Below are positions 23,876-34,800 of a stretch of 64,000 bases of DNA, in pieces (the first letter of the stretch is position 1; each line of letters begins with the position of its first letter). The notes beneath the pieces were generated by a model. The model was not told the origin of the DNA and ran no database searches. It worked only from the letters and a program-made list of their open reading frames with translations. This DNA is from Agaricus subrufescens. Its lineage: Eukaryota > Basidiomycota > Agaricomycetes > Agaricales > Agaricaceae. Where the stretch lies: contig CM057061.1 of NCBI GenBank assembly GCA_029945375.1, positions 1,984,001 to 2,048,000 on the forward strand, in the 5' to 3' direction. The translations under genes were made by a program, and so were the position numbers.

Positions 23876-24640
23876 AAGATCAACGAATATATTACCAGAG
23901 CAGAGATTAATAAGATGCGATATGATGCCCTACACAAGGGCAGCTCAAAGTTTTGAGTGTTTCAAAAATAGAAATGTTTTTTTTCGGAGATGGAGGGCGT
24001 GGAAAGAAAAGAGTCTGCGTCCCACACCTGCCCTATCTCTATCTTCGAAATCCACCTAACTGAGTCGCTTTCGGGTCAATCTCGCCACCATAGGTGCCTG
24101 GCCTCTCCACAACCAATGTTTCTCCGCCTACCACCCGTCCTATTGCTCGTTCGTGAGGGGGCGCGTGAACTTCTCAAGTTACTCTGTGCTCTACAAGAAG
24201 GTAATACGCGGCTGATGGCCAAAAGTTCTATATCTCATGAAGACGCTGTGTGAACCCGGGCACTCTGGAACTCTGAAGACTTGATGCCGTACAAGGCAAT
24301 GGGAGACATGTTTGTTTAGAGACCGAACGATATGGTTTCTGGAATAAGTTTAAGCTTAGAAATTTTGTCAAACATTCCACAGAACTCTAAATAAAGTTCA
24401 ATCGGTAAGCTCTCACGAACAATCTATCCGCGTTGAATGCCTAACGTATACGGAGCCAATATAAAAAACAGTCAAAAAAGTATATAAAATAGATATTCGC
24501 TTCAGCGAAAGCAGTGTAAGTCATTTCTCCACGGCCATTCACGAAACCGATCTCTGATCTATTCTTGATATCAATCAAAAAGCTAATTAATATTGTATAA
24601 GATATTGACGGATAACAAGAAAGCAATTCGAAAACTCATA
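23876..24640. other. Intergenic, BFR2 promoter side
   Basis: These 765 bp lie between the BFR2 start and the stop of the zinc-finger gene. A plus-strand frame at 23990-24253 (87 codons) has a moderately hydrophobic middle but no recognised domain or splice partner. The part near 24460-24620 is very AT-rich and suits the 3'UTR of the minus-strand zinc-finger gene. Confidence 0.35.
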
Positions 24641-25880
24641 TCAACCAGACGTATTAGCGACACTCGCTAACCTCTCCTGCTCATCTACCCTCCTCGCAGC
24701 GACATCAAACAAGATACTCCTCGGCGCTCTAGCGTCTTCTCTTCCTTTGGAGAGCACTTCTGGCTCCAACATAGATTGCGGCCGTGATAAATCTGCGACC
24801 ATCTCTCGGGACTTTTGTCCGAGAATCATTCCTCGCTCAGTTAGCGTCGCCAACCGCAGATGACTTTCCCCAGATTCCCGAGAACTCCCTTTACCCCGCA
24901 TCCCTACCCATCGGGAACGATGATGCCGGTCGTCGACATCAATCCTCGGATGATCCGCCAAGTTCAAACCTGTTAAGTCGTCCAACACTAGAGTCGTAAT
25001 ACCTTCCTCTTCTTCCTCCTCTTTCTCCTCTTTCTTCACCTTTTCCAACTGTTTTGCCCTCGTCCTTAGCTTTCTCGCCATCAAAGGACCTTGGCTGGAA
25101 GTGAAAATTTGACTTTGGGACATTTCAGGCTGACTATCAATCCATTCATGTTCGTCAACAGGTCCCACCTTCCGTTTTATATGGACATTCATGACCAGGG
25201 CACTCCCTGGCTGGATTTCCCCTCTCCTAGGTAATGGTGGTGGTGATTTCTGACTGCATAAACTGATGGCATCATCTTTTATGATAGGCCGTGTGTCAGT
25301 AGCAGGAAGCTTGATCACTTTTCCTTTGATGTCCCTGTGTTTCTCTTCAAAGTGTTTCACCAGAGAATCAGCACCCTTGAAGCCCTGAGATATACAACCT
25401 ATTTATTACCAATATTAGACAAAATAAATAAATAAGTAAATGATAACCACTTACCAGGTATGGGGCAAAGAAGAGGTATTCTTGACAGATGAGCTGAATC
25501 TACATGGTCCAAAAGTGCTTGTTGACTAAGATGCAATTGACAGTTGCATTTTGATAGCCGGCAAGTGTAGCCATCCTGATCCCCTACCGATGAGCAGAAG
25601 ATAGATACAATTACTTTATGAAATACCCTAGTTCTTTGACAATGGACAGCATGCATATGCTGACGTAACAAAATGTTAATTAATATGTATGCTCCGAAAT
25701 AAAGGACCTTACCTTTTTCAACAGCATCCATGAACCAAGCATGACATGACATTCTGTCCTTGTACCAGCACCCCAGTCGCACCTGACTGGGTTGACAGTG
25801 TATCTAGCAAGTTCAACAATGCTGTCAGCACTTGCAATACATGTCACTGATGGCTGGTCAGGGTGCAGTGAGCTGCTCAT
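24641..25880 (-). CDS. C2H2-like zinc-finger protein, uncharacterised
   Basis: This protein carries a run of Cys/His clusters and has no assigned function. The start MSSSLHPDQPSVTCIASADS leads into VRCDWGAGTRTECHVMLGSW. Two short introns then join HMHAVHCQRTRVFHK and GDQDGYTCRLSKCNCQLHLS, QQALLDHVDSAHLSRIPLLC and PIPGCISQGFKGADSLVKHF. Together these give about three C2H2-type units (C-x-C...H...H spacing). After the fingers comes a long charged tail with a Lys/Glu-rich coiled coil (ARKLRTRAKQLEKVKKEEKE) and an Arg-rich, probably disordered segment, ending SVANTSG. The layout is that of an Agaricomycete-specific DNA- or RNA-binding protein. It may be a nuclear regulator; that is inference. Confidence 0.7.
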
Positions 25881-26304
25881 TGCATCCAGATAATGCTCTG
25901 AGATAGCAGATTCTGATCAAGGCGTGTTGAGCACGCCACACAGCTGATTTATGAGTCGGAACCCGCTAAGGAGCGAGGCTGATAGTGAGGCAAACGATCG
26001 TTTTGGATGAAAGCAAGAGGTGTGACTCACGTTCGCGTCACGACCGCGACTTTTCTCGATCACGTAGACAACCATTGTGGCGAATGGAGAGTAAATAATA
26101 CCTAATCGCTAAACCGTGCACAACAAATTATATTGACTTTATTTAATTTATTTCCGCGAGATGCCATTCGGCGAATTTGTCTACGTAATTGATTAATCAC
26201 AAAACTTCTGGTTAACTGCCAAACTTAAATAGCTTCAACAAACGTCCAGGATTCCGCGAGAAACACGAAACTTCCAGAAATGCAGGTACAATTATGCCAT
26301 AACG
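25881..26304. other. Intergenic between zinc-finger gene and VMS1
   Basis: These 424 bp hold the promoter of the zinc-finger gene and the VMS1 3'UTR. The stretch 26130-26230 is AT-rich. No gene was recognised. Confidence 0.35.
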
Positions 26305-28597
26305 TTATGATTGATTAAGCGATTTGAACCTTGCTTCAGCAGCCCTTGCTCGCCGTTCTCTCTCAACTCTCGCTCTCATCTCCGGCGATAACCCGGCTAC
26401 ACCCTCGACAGCTCCTGCACTTCCACCCAACTTCCTTGGCCCTGTCGGATTTTCCTGTTTTGCAACAACTTTTGCCTTCGGCTCCGGCTCCGGCTCTGGA
26501 ACAGTAGTGGCGGCTTTCTTCATAGCTACTTCTCTCTCCCGTTCCTTCACTTTGTCTTTCAAACCTTTCCGCCGAATCTTCTTCTTTTCTTCCCGTTCTT
26601 GCTCCATCTCCTTACTCAGTTCACTTGGAACCCGCCCCGCCCCGAGCCAATCCCATTTGTCAGGATATGTGGCGGCACAACGGCGAAATATATCGCGGAT
26701 AACCTTGGTTTTTGCAAGATCGTACGCGGCGTGTTTCGTGTCGGGTTTCAACGGCACACTTTCCACTGCATCCTCCTTTTCCTTTTCATCCTCCTCGCCT
26801 TCATCATCTTCGTGAGAGGATACAGGTATGGGAACCGTCGGATCAGCATCCTTGTCCTCCAATAACCACTTGACAGTATCCTCGCTGCCAACAACTGTGG
26901 CTGCCTGCAACAAAGTCCCCGCCCTCCGCATCGAGCTACCCACATCAGGATAGACGAACTCAGGCATGAGTGCATTGATGCCACCCAAGGTAGATTCCTC
27001 TCTTTCCAAAAACGATTTGAGCGCTTCCGGTCGGTCTCTAGAAACCATATCCAGAGCGCGAAGCCATTTATCCTTGAGCGCTTCTTCCTCTTTTGTCAGA
27101 CCCGGTTTCGGGGGTGGCACAGGCTGTGGGGTGGTTTGGGATGCAGGTATAGTCGTCGGTTTAGGAGGTTTTGGTTTGATGGAGGCAAGATAGGCTTCGT
27201 CTTGTTCTCGAAGTTGTTCCTCAGTAAGATGGGACACTTTGGGTCGGGTGAGTTCCAGGAGACAACGAGCGAGTTCAGATTGCGTCTAGGGGTGACATGA
27301 GATTGATAAAGGTGTAGAGATGACACAACACTTACAGGTCTTCGCGTAGGGAAAGGGAACGTCCTGAGACGGTCATCACCTTTGACTATGGGTCCATCAA
27401 AATCGAGAAATATGCGTCGGTTGGAAACACTAGCACGGATCCATATCCGCTCGCAAGCGTCAATGTCCTCTGCCCATTCAAGTAATAGATTGCGGATATC
27501 CTGAACACATATTAGCGGCTTATATCAGGGCAAAAGAGCACAATATGGTCCCTACATCTCGTAAAGCCTGCTCGCCGTATCGACGTAACAAAGCACCAGC
27601 ACTTTTAGCGGGACCTTTGGCATTGTCATTGACAGATTGCGAGCCACCCTGTTTTCTCCGTGCTGTTTAATCGTCGGTCAGGTGAATTGGATACGAAAGG
27701 CATCGGAGACTGGCACGAACTGGTATAACGATGGAAGGTCTTATGACGCAAGACTTCTGTTTCTGGCTTGGGTTTCTTTTGTTTCTTTCTCCTTCCTGAA
27801 GTAGCAGCAAGGGCGTCTTCCGCATCTTCTGCTTTCTCCTCATCTGACTTGCCGACTTGGACGATAGCACCGGCAAAATGACCTCCCGCGACCATGAACA
27901 TAGCCCATGTTCTACCCTCTGGTCCGCCTCTCTGCATATCCTTCAATGTTTGTAGATAGCCGTCCGACTCGATGTATGTAGGCAGGATAGTTCGGTATAC
28001 ACCAAGTTGTGTCTGACACTGAGATGAATGGAACCACGCGAAAGGTGATTGAGGCGCCCCTTTCTGAGTTTCCTGGCCTTCATCAGAGAGTTTTAGACGA
28101 GCATTGAGGCGTTTTGTCTTGTTGACAAGGGCGTTGACTGCATCTGATGACTCTCCGCCAGAAGATTCATCTTCCGATGAAGACGCTGAACCCGACAGCG
28201 AGTCTTCAAGTGCTAAATATGTACATCTTCAGGCTCGACACCCGAAGAACAAGTTTGTTTGGACCACAAACTTACCCTCTACGAGTTGGCTGAATTTATC
28301 CTCGGGGACAGGCTGTCCGCCGCCGAGGCGCGTTTTGACATTGTACCGATGCCAGTCTGATCGAAAATGAGACCTCTGCTCCTCGACATCCGAAAAGGTA
28401 GCGCCAAGACATATATTGCAGGCCCGAGCACCAGCGTTTGTGCTTGAGATTGCGGTGGCATCGATACCATCCTGGGTAGGTTTCCCGTCCGTAATAGAAC
28501 TGTTATTGGAAGACGGCGAGGCTAGAGTCCGTAAAGTTAACGTGTCTAAAAGCTCTGAAGGGAGATTAAAGAGGTGGTAAACTGCCTGGGCCTGCAT
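26305..28597 (-). CDS. VMS1: VMS1/ANKZF1 peptidyl-tRNA hydrolase-like factor
   Basis: This is the ribosome-quality-control factor Vms1 (ANKZF1), which releases stalled nascent chains from 60S-bound tRNA and recruits Cdc48. The start MQAQAVYHLFNLPSELLDTL precedes a C2H2 finger, ARACNICLGATFSDVEEQRS then HFRSDWHRYNVKTRLGG. The VLRF1 release domain shows AMFMVAGGHFAGAIVQVGKS and the loop RRKQGGSQSVND, where the conserved glutamine is present. Ankyrin-like repeats follow (RRAGTLLQAATVVGSEDTVK; KHAAYDLAKTKVIRDIFRR). The C-terminus has a VCP/Cdc48-interacting motif, RERRARAAEAR, which fits R-x5-A-A-x2-R. All functional elements are intact. A longer in-frame ATG lies 108 bp upstream. The gene is divergent from phosphomannomutase with 149 bp between starts. 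Confidence 0.94.
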
Positions 28598-28746
28598 TTG
28601 TAGTAGGCGGTGAGTATAAGGTATGAAGCTATGAAGTACGAAGCCCAGATTTCTTGACTCGATCAATCGGCGATCTCCGATGTTCCACAAATAGCTGGAG
28701 ACCAATAAATGGCCACGACATACCGCAGCTCTTGTCCACGTACAAC

Positions 28747-29835
28747 ATGTCCAAAACCTTCAAAGACAGGCCTCGCAATGCCCTCTGCCTCTTCGATGTC
28801 GATGGTACTCTCACACCCGCTCGTCTGGTTCGTCATCTCACCTACACAACGAGTACAATCCTCATTCGCTAGTTACTCCTACCAGAGCGCGTCCAAGGAG
28901 ATGATCGACGTCCTGCGCGAGCTGCGCAAGAGGGTAGCCGTTGGATTTGTCGGTGGCTCAGATCTCGCCAAAATATCTGAACAGCTCGAACAATATGGGT
29001 TTAGCGGTACGATATTTTACTCACTGACACCCTTCCTTCCTGACGAAATTCAGCCCTCAACGACCTCGATTATTCGTTTGCCGAGAACGGTCTTACTGCC
29101 TACAAACTTGGCCAACCTCTCCCCTCTGAGTCGTTCATCAACTTTGTTGGAGAGGAAAAATACAAAGTCCTGGTCAAGTTCATTCTTCACTACATTGCCG
29201 ATATGGATATCCCCATCAAGCGGTAAAGAATATCCTCTCCAACAACCTTACCAGAGTACTGAATGGATCATTTCAAAGTGGCACTTTTGTCGAATTTCGC
29301 CGGGGCATGATCAACGTCAGCCCCATAGGCCGTAATGCAACGTCAGTAGATCTAATCTTATAATCTACCCTCGAGACTCATTAGGTCACATACTCAGGAC
29401 CCAAGAGCGATTAGATTTTGAAAAACTAGACAAGGTACCACAGACATATTTACATGGTAGGAGAGATAAAAATACTCATTGCAATATCTAGCAACAAGGC
29501 TACCGCAAGACATTCGTCCAAGCTCTTAGGGAAAAATTCCCTGATTATGGACTTACATTTTCCATTGGTGGACAAATCTCTTTTGACGTCTTTCCTAATG
29601 GATGGGACAAGAGATACGCCCTTCGCAGAGTAGAAGACGAGGGCTTCGAAGAGATTCATTTCTTTGGTGACAAGACTTTCGAGGTGAGCGCGACTCTTGT
29701 CGGGTAACCATGTTTACTCACATGACTTAGGGAGGAAATGACTATGAGATCTTCTCCGACCCTCGCACCATAGGGCATTCTGTCACAAGTCCCGAAGATA
29801 CAATTCGTATCCTCAAGGAACAGTTCCTCCAGTGA
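28747..29835 (+). CDS. SEC53: Phosphomannomutase
   Basis: This eukaryotic HAD-type phosphomannomutase converts mannose-6-phosphate to mannose-1-phosphate for GDP-mannose, N-glycans and GPI anchors. The first exon contains the nucleophile motif [13 protein letters not shown] (DxDGT). The following exons carry [56 protein letters not shown] and [20 protein letters not shown]. After these come [20 protein letters not shown] and [20 protein letters not shown], then [20 protein letters not shown]. The C-terminal part has [20 protein letters not shown], the Mg-binding GDKT loop of the family, and ends ILKEQFLQ. Introns are about 50-70 bp. The length and motif order are normal. Confidence 0.96.
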
Positions 29836-30006
29836 TCAATCTACTCGGGGTCGAGCGCCCTGCAAATTCATACTTATTGGGAATGATACCCGCGCAGGTG
29901 GATGCAGCATGAATTCATATCTCGACAGTAATACACATAGATAGCCATACGAGTAGTGAAATGCAGATACACGATGGCAGGGACCATCCAGAATTTTTGT
30001 TGGTGC

Positions 30007-30590
30007 CTAGGCAGTATTGCCCTCAGCAAAGTTGAGGAGGTCAGAGTCTCCAGGGTCCATAACGGTCATTACACTGAACAGGTGGTCAATATCCGAACAC
30101 CACAGTCCACTGAAGGTCCTTACCCCACGCGGAAGAGCTTTCCAGCAGCAGTGCCAAGGGCAACGTTGCTACCAGCAAAGTGGTGCACGGTAGTCTTCGA
30201 GAGCATAGCATAATACTCGACTTCAGACTTGCGCAGAGGAGGGCAGTTTCCAGCAATCAACACAAGCTTGGCTGGACAATCGTTATCAACATCGAGGAGC
30301 ATCCACAGAAGGGGCCAGAGTCAGATAGTCATTGCAGAAAGGCGCCGGTAGAGATAGAGTGAGGAGAAGAAGCAGAAAAGAAAATATCATCAGCTCAAGG
30401 GACCTTCTCAGCCTCACGCTCCAGCCCCCGGAAAGATAGGGAACGAAGCGTACGTACCTTTGCCATTCCTCATCGACTTGAGCGCAGACTTGTAACCAAG
30501 CGTGTACTTCCCCGACTTGACAACGAGAGCAAGCCTGGCGGCGATCGACTCGCTGCTCTTTGTTGCCTTGGATTTCTTGGAGGGGGCCAT
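30007..30590 (-). CDS. RPL30: 60S ribosomal protein L30
   Basis: This is the L7Ae/L30e-family protein of the large ribosomal subunit. Exon 1 (30590-30458) encodes [20 protein letters not shown] to KSMRNGK. A 186 bp intron follows, long for this genome. Exon 2 starts at 30271 with [20 protein letters not shown], then [20 protein letters not shown] and [10 protein letters not shown] third exon, after a GTAAGG intron, gives [20 protein letters not shown] and A. The residues match L30 throughout. Yeast L30 regulates its own splicing by binding its transcript; whether that applies here is unknown. The long first intron carries C- and D-box-like sequences, reported separately. Confidence 0.97.
30317..30397 (-). 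ncRNA. Possible intronic C/D-box snoRNA in RPL30
   Basis: The first RPL30 intron contains, on the coding strand, CTGATGA (C box-like, TGATGA at plus 30387-30392) and, about 63 nt further on, CTGA (D box, plus 30321-30324). They are flanked by GAG and CTC, which could form a short terminal stem. The base before TGATGA is C rather than the preferred purine, and the stem is only three pairs, so the call is weak. The unusual intron length (186 bp against about 55 bp elsewhere) and the habit of fungi to host snoRNAs in ribosomal protein introns support it. Confidence 0.25.
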
Positions 30591-31108
30591 TTGGTGGTGT
30601 CTTGAGGTGAATTTCAAGTTGCGCCCCCCAAATGCGGACGTTTGATGGTGCTGTATAGTTCTTCAAATTAAGGTTTGCAGCTCGCGATAATCTAATCTAA
30701 TCACCTAAAACATTGATGTGATCAAACACGAGGCTATCGTCGCTCATAAAGGAATCTCAGTTAATGTTGTCAGGACTCAGACTGCTGGTTGGTACTGTAA
30801 GGCGGAAACACAGAAGGCCCTTGCTAGAAACATAGATCTAATAAGCATGGATTAAACCCCTCAAAATCGGCCTTGGCGGTAACCTGCCATTATCTTACAT
30901 GTATCCGTTGTCAGGCGTTAGGCAAAAGTTACCCGAAATCAAATTCAAATTAGGAATAAAATTATGAAATCAGATTATCATCGAGGGCCATTAAATTGCG
31001 AATGTTAGTGAGGCTTTCCACGGAGTGAGTCCTCGGCCTATCTTTTGATAGCCTTCCAGCGAGCCCCCTTTCTCCCCCTCTCTTCCATTGTCTCTTTTGT
31101 CGTATACT
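30591..31108. other. Divergent intergenic region RPL30 / SET gene
   Basis: These 518 bp hold both promoters. The region is AT-rich around 30660-30980. A CCCCCTCTCTTCC pyrimidine tract lies just upstream of the SET-protein start at 31073-31087, a common feature near fungal transcription starts. No gene was seen. Confidence 0.35.
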
Positions 31109-31802
31109 ATGACAAAACCATCTAAACTGGGATATACTCAATCATACCCTCACCTTCTCGTTGACTTCGGGGATGGCGACTTTAACTCCTGTCTTCGTGC
31201 AACAAAAGTGGGTCCAACAAGCAAAATCTGTCATTAAGCTATCTTGGCTGAGATAACTAAAGACTTTCAACGCCGGTGAATACATAGCTCCACTTGAGCT
31301 CGGCAGGTTGACTCGAGGTCCTAAAGCATACACGTCTGTCCAATGTGGCCCAGGACAAAATGACCATATTGAACTCAACTCAGACCTGGTCTACAGTGCG
31401 GCGATGTTTATCCCTCATACAGTGTCCCAACAATTAACAAACAGGTCTTTTGTGTTTTAGTTAATCATTCTTGCGAGCCGAATGTGGCTTTCGATCTAGC
31501 TTCTTCTGATCCCAGTGAATGGCACATCCGGGCTATCAGACATATAAAGCCCAACGAACCAGTAACATTCTTTTATCCCAGCACAGAATGGGATATGGAC
31601 CAACCATTCATATGTGAATGCCAGGCAAAGGTATGTATATCCATTTCCATACCTCTGACTCTACTTGTAATGCTGAACCGAGAAGACCTGTCTCGGGGCT
31701 ATCCGTGGTGCCAAATACCTTACCCTTTCACAGCTGGCCAAGCAGAGATGGATAAGCCCCTACATTCTCAAGCTCGTCGCAGAGCGGGAGAATTCATTAT
31801 AA
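31109..31802 (+). CDS. Small SET-domain protein
   Basis: This is a compact protein containing the C-terminal half of a SET methyltransferase fold. Exon 1 encodes MTKPSKLGYTQSYPHLLVDF to CLRATK. A 55 bp GTGGGT intron leads to TFNAGEYIAPLELGRLTRGP and KAYTSVQCGPGQNDHIELNS. The next intron ends at TTTTAG and joins INHSCEPNVAFDL, the NHS(C)xPN signature that forms the SAM-binding pseudoknot. EWHIRAIRHIKPNEPVTFFY, PSTEWDMDQPFICECQAK and the post-SET-like CLGAIRGAKYLTLSQLAK follow, ending AERENSL. The layout resembles small fungal and bacterial stand-alone SET proteins; the substrate (histone or not) is unknown. The stop lies 79 bp from the POL3 stop, a convergent pair. Confidence 0.82.
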
Positions 31803-31881
31803 TGTGCCAGTCATCTAGAATAAAACGGAGGGCAGGTATCCAAAATTACAATCGAGATTAAGTCATAGTCATAGTCTTGAG

Positions 31882-34800
31882 CTACCACGCCTCGTCATCG
31901 AAACGTTCTAAGACTGCATTAGCATCCTCAGCGTCCTTCTGTGCCTTCTTTCTCATGTAGAATATCGGGCAATCCTTGCTCGTACACAAAACATCCTAGA
32001 GCATTCTTAGCATCAATACCAGTCATGGAGGAAAGTTCACGATGTACCTGGTGCAGAGATCCCTGGCATCTCTGACATTGCGTCCAGAGCCGCGCAAATC
32101 GTACTTGTAGCTCCGAAGTTGACGCGACCTGCTTCTGGTAGAGTTCCGAAATCCTGGGCCGACAATTATTGCAAATAGCTCCATCTAAATCAACTCAATT
32201 TAACCACGAACAACGAGTGGGCTTGCATAGGGGCTCACTGGGTATACTATTGTTCGGTCTTAAGGCCGTTTTACAACCAAGGCATGTAACGGTTTTCACA
32301 GCGAATTTCATGAGGCCGCCTACAGTAGGTGTAGCAATTTGAATTGTTCTTGTGTGGTCCCCAGACACTATCGAGGTTTATTAGGATTCATTCCAAAGCA
32401 TGGACCAGGAATGTAACTAACGTAGAGAAGATGCTTTTTCACCAAGAATAGGTTCGAAAATTCTCAACAACGGTTTTGAGAGCTGGTTCTCGAGGTAATA
32501 TTTAGTATCGATCGGTATGCTGTTTTCTAGAACATATAGAGGGTCTTCGGACTTTTCGTATGCGGCAGCACCTGCAGGAAACATTGCTGAGTTTTGAGAC
32601 CATCATTATAAAGTGTCGTAGAGTTGCACCTTTAATACCCTTGATTATAACGTAGGCAACACGATCTCCCAACGCTGGTGCCGATCCAGCATCGCGCTGC
32701 TTCATTCGCTCTGCCAACTCAACGTGTGCTTGTTTTCCCGCATAGTCTGTCCTCGAACTTCGTTACAATTAGACTTTTAGATGTATTTTGTTACACCGAC
32801 CTGTTTTTGATAACGCTTTTGTAATCACAAGCTGAGACATGTCAATCTTGTTTTGCAACAAGTCACCAATGACTTGCTTGACGTAGCTGAAATGGGCAAT
32901 TAGGCACAATTCCATGGGTGGCGTAGGTACTCACATTTCAGCAGCTTTGACATCCCTGTCAATCAAAAGTTTGTGGAGACTTGTCTCGATAACTGTCGAT
33001 ACCAATCTACAGTTATCTCTCCGAACAGTCTAGGAGGCAAGCCCATCAGATATTACTGGTCATCAGATTATCGATGACATACTTCAATGCCCTTTGAGTC
33101 CATTTTGTCGTATTTTTCCGCCTTAGTCCAATACAAACCAGCGTATCGCTTCTTACTAATGAGTAAGTACGGATAGTACACTTTCTCGAATTCGAGCTTA
33201 ATGGGCTTGATAAATTTGGTAGAGACAAATTCGGCAGCCTCACCCCCTAAAATGATCAAGTCAATCGGCAAATGGTAACTTGCCAGAATACGGCACTACG
33301 TACCGAGAGCCATGACTTTGGCAAGGTCGTTCGGCCCAAATTTGACCATGACGGAATCAGTATCACCATAAATAACCCGTGCGTCGTATGAGTGTCCATT
33401 GGCAATGCAATACTCGGCTTCGACTTCCTGTTACGCCCGTCAATTCTCTTTTCGCTCTCAAGCAGAAGAAAGTCTGCATACTTGTTTCGTTTTCTCAATC
33501 ATTTGGCGACCATAGGCCGTTACACTAGATGAGATGGGCAGGCAAGGAAGCTTACCCACAGTGGCACCTGTGAAACCATAAACCGAGTTTGCGCTGACCT
33601 GTGGAAAATTAATCTCCGCTTTATGTCTTGGAAGGAAATTTGTCTACCTTGAGAGCCAACTGTCGACCATCAAGTACGGCCTTCCTGAATGGATCTTTCT
33701 CCTTTTTGAGGTCAGCCTTCGCACGCTTTCGAGCAGAGATGAGATCCTCAAGAATCGTCGGCAACAAACCCTTCCTTTTTTGTGAGGTCACAAAGAAATC
33801 TAATCGAAGTCAGTCAAGTTCAGTAATAGTCGCCAACTACCTACCATTGTTTGGTGTTTGGATGTAGTCAACATCTTTGACGAGCCCCAACTTCTCGATC
33901 ATATTCCCTTCGAGCAACGTTGTGTAACAAAGGTTGTGTGCCATCATGATTGAAGGGTATAGGGAACTAAAATCCAAGGTTGCGATGGGTACGTCGTAAT
34001 AACCTTTCTTCGGCTCAATCACCGTGGCCCCCTCATAAGCTTCTCCGTCGGTACCTTTACAATGTGAAGAAGTCAATCATGTTTGATCTACCATAGTACA
34101 AGTGCTCCATACCTTCGCCCTTCCATGCCGGGACGAGATACCCTTCCTCGTTAGCCTTTCTATACAGCTGCGAAAGTACCTTGATACTCTGGCCACGAGC
34201 TAACAAAAAGCTGAATGGCACTCCCGTTACGCGTGCCATTTCTGTGTAGTTAACGAAGCACATGAGCTTGTCCATCAACCTTTGGGGTAGATATGCATCC
34301 TATCCGACATGAGGCTCTTGGGCTTGCTTCGCTGATAGTGATACATACCTTCAAGCAGTAAACCGCCAATCGACGGCGTGATTCTGGCGTGCCATTGTAT
34401 AGTTCTGTAATAACCGAGTGGTGGACGTCTTCCTTTTGTTCCTCCAAGAATTGTGCACAGACCGAATTCAGAGTATAACTCCGTAACTTGTACTCTCGTT
34501 GCATCAGCTGAAGAATATCCAACTGAAGTCGACCGTGGAGTAGAGTTTCTTTGGAATCTCGTTGACCGTATGCCTTTGAAGAAAAATGGGTACTTTTGAC
34601 TTCACTCCTGACATCTGGAAGAATAATATCAGTACAACACTTCGAGCAGCCCACATTTGATGCATACTCTTCAAACGACCCAAGTAGTTGAACTTGGCTA
34701 CCTCAAGCGCTTTCGCCCGATCTAATAGGTAGGGGAAATCGAAATTGGCGATGTTATATCCGATTATCACGTCCGCGTCAACTTCTCCGATGAAATCGCT

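Noticed and set aside
23990..24253. 87-codon plus-strand frame between BFR2 and the zinc-finger gene
   Set aside because: No recognised domain or plausible splice partner, and it lies in the BFR2 promoter.
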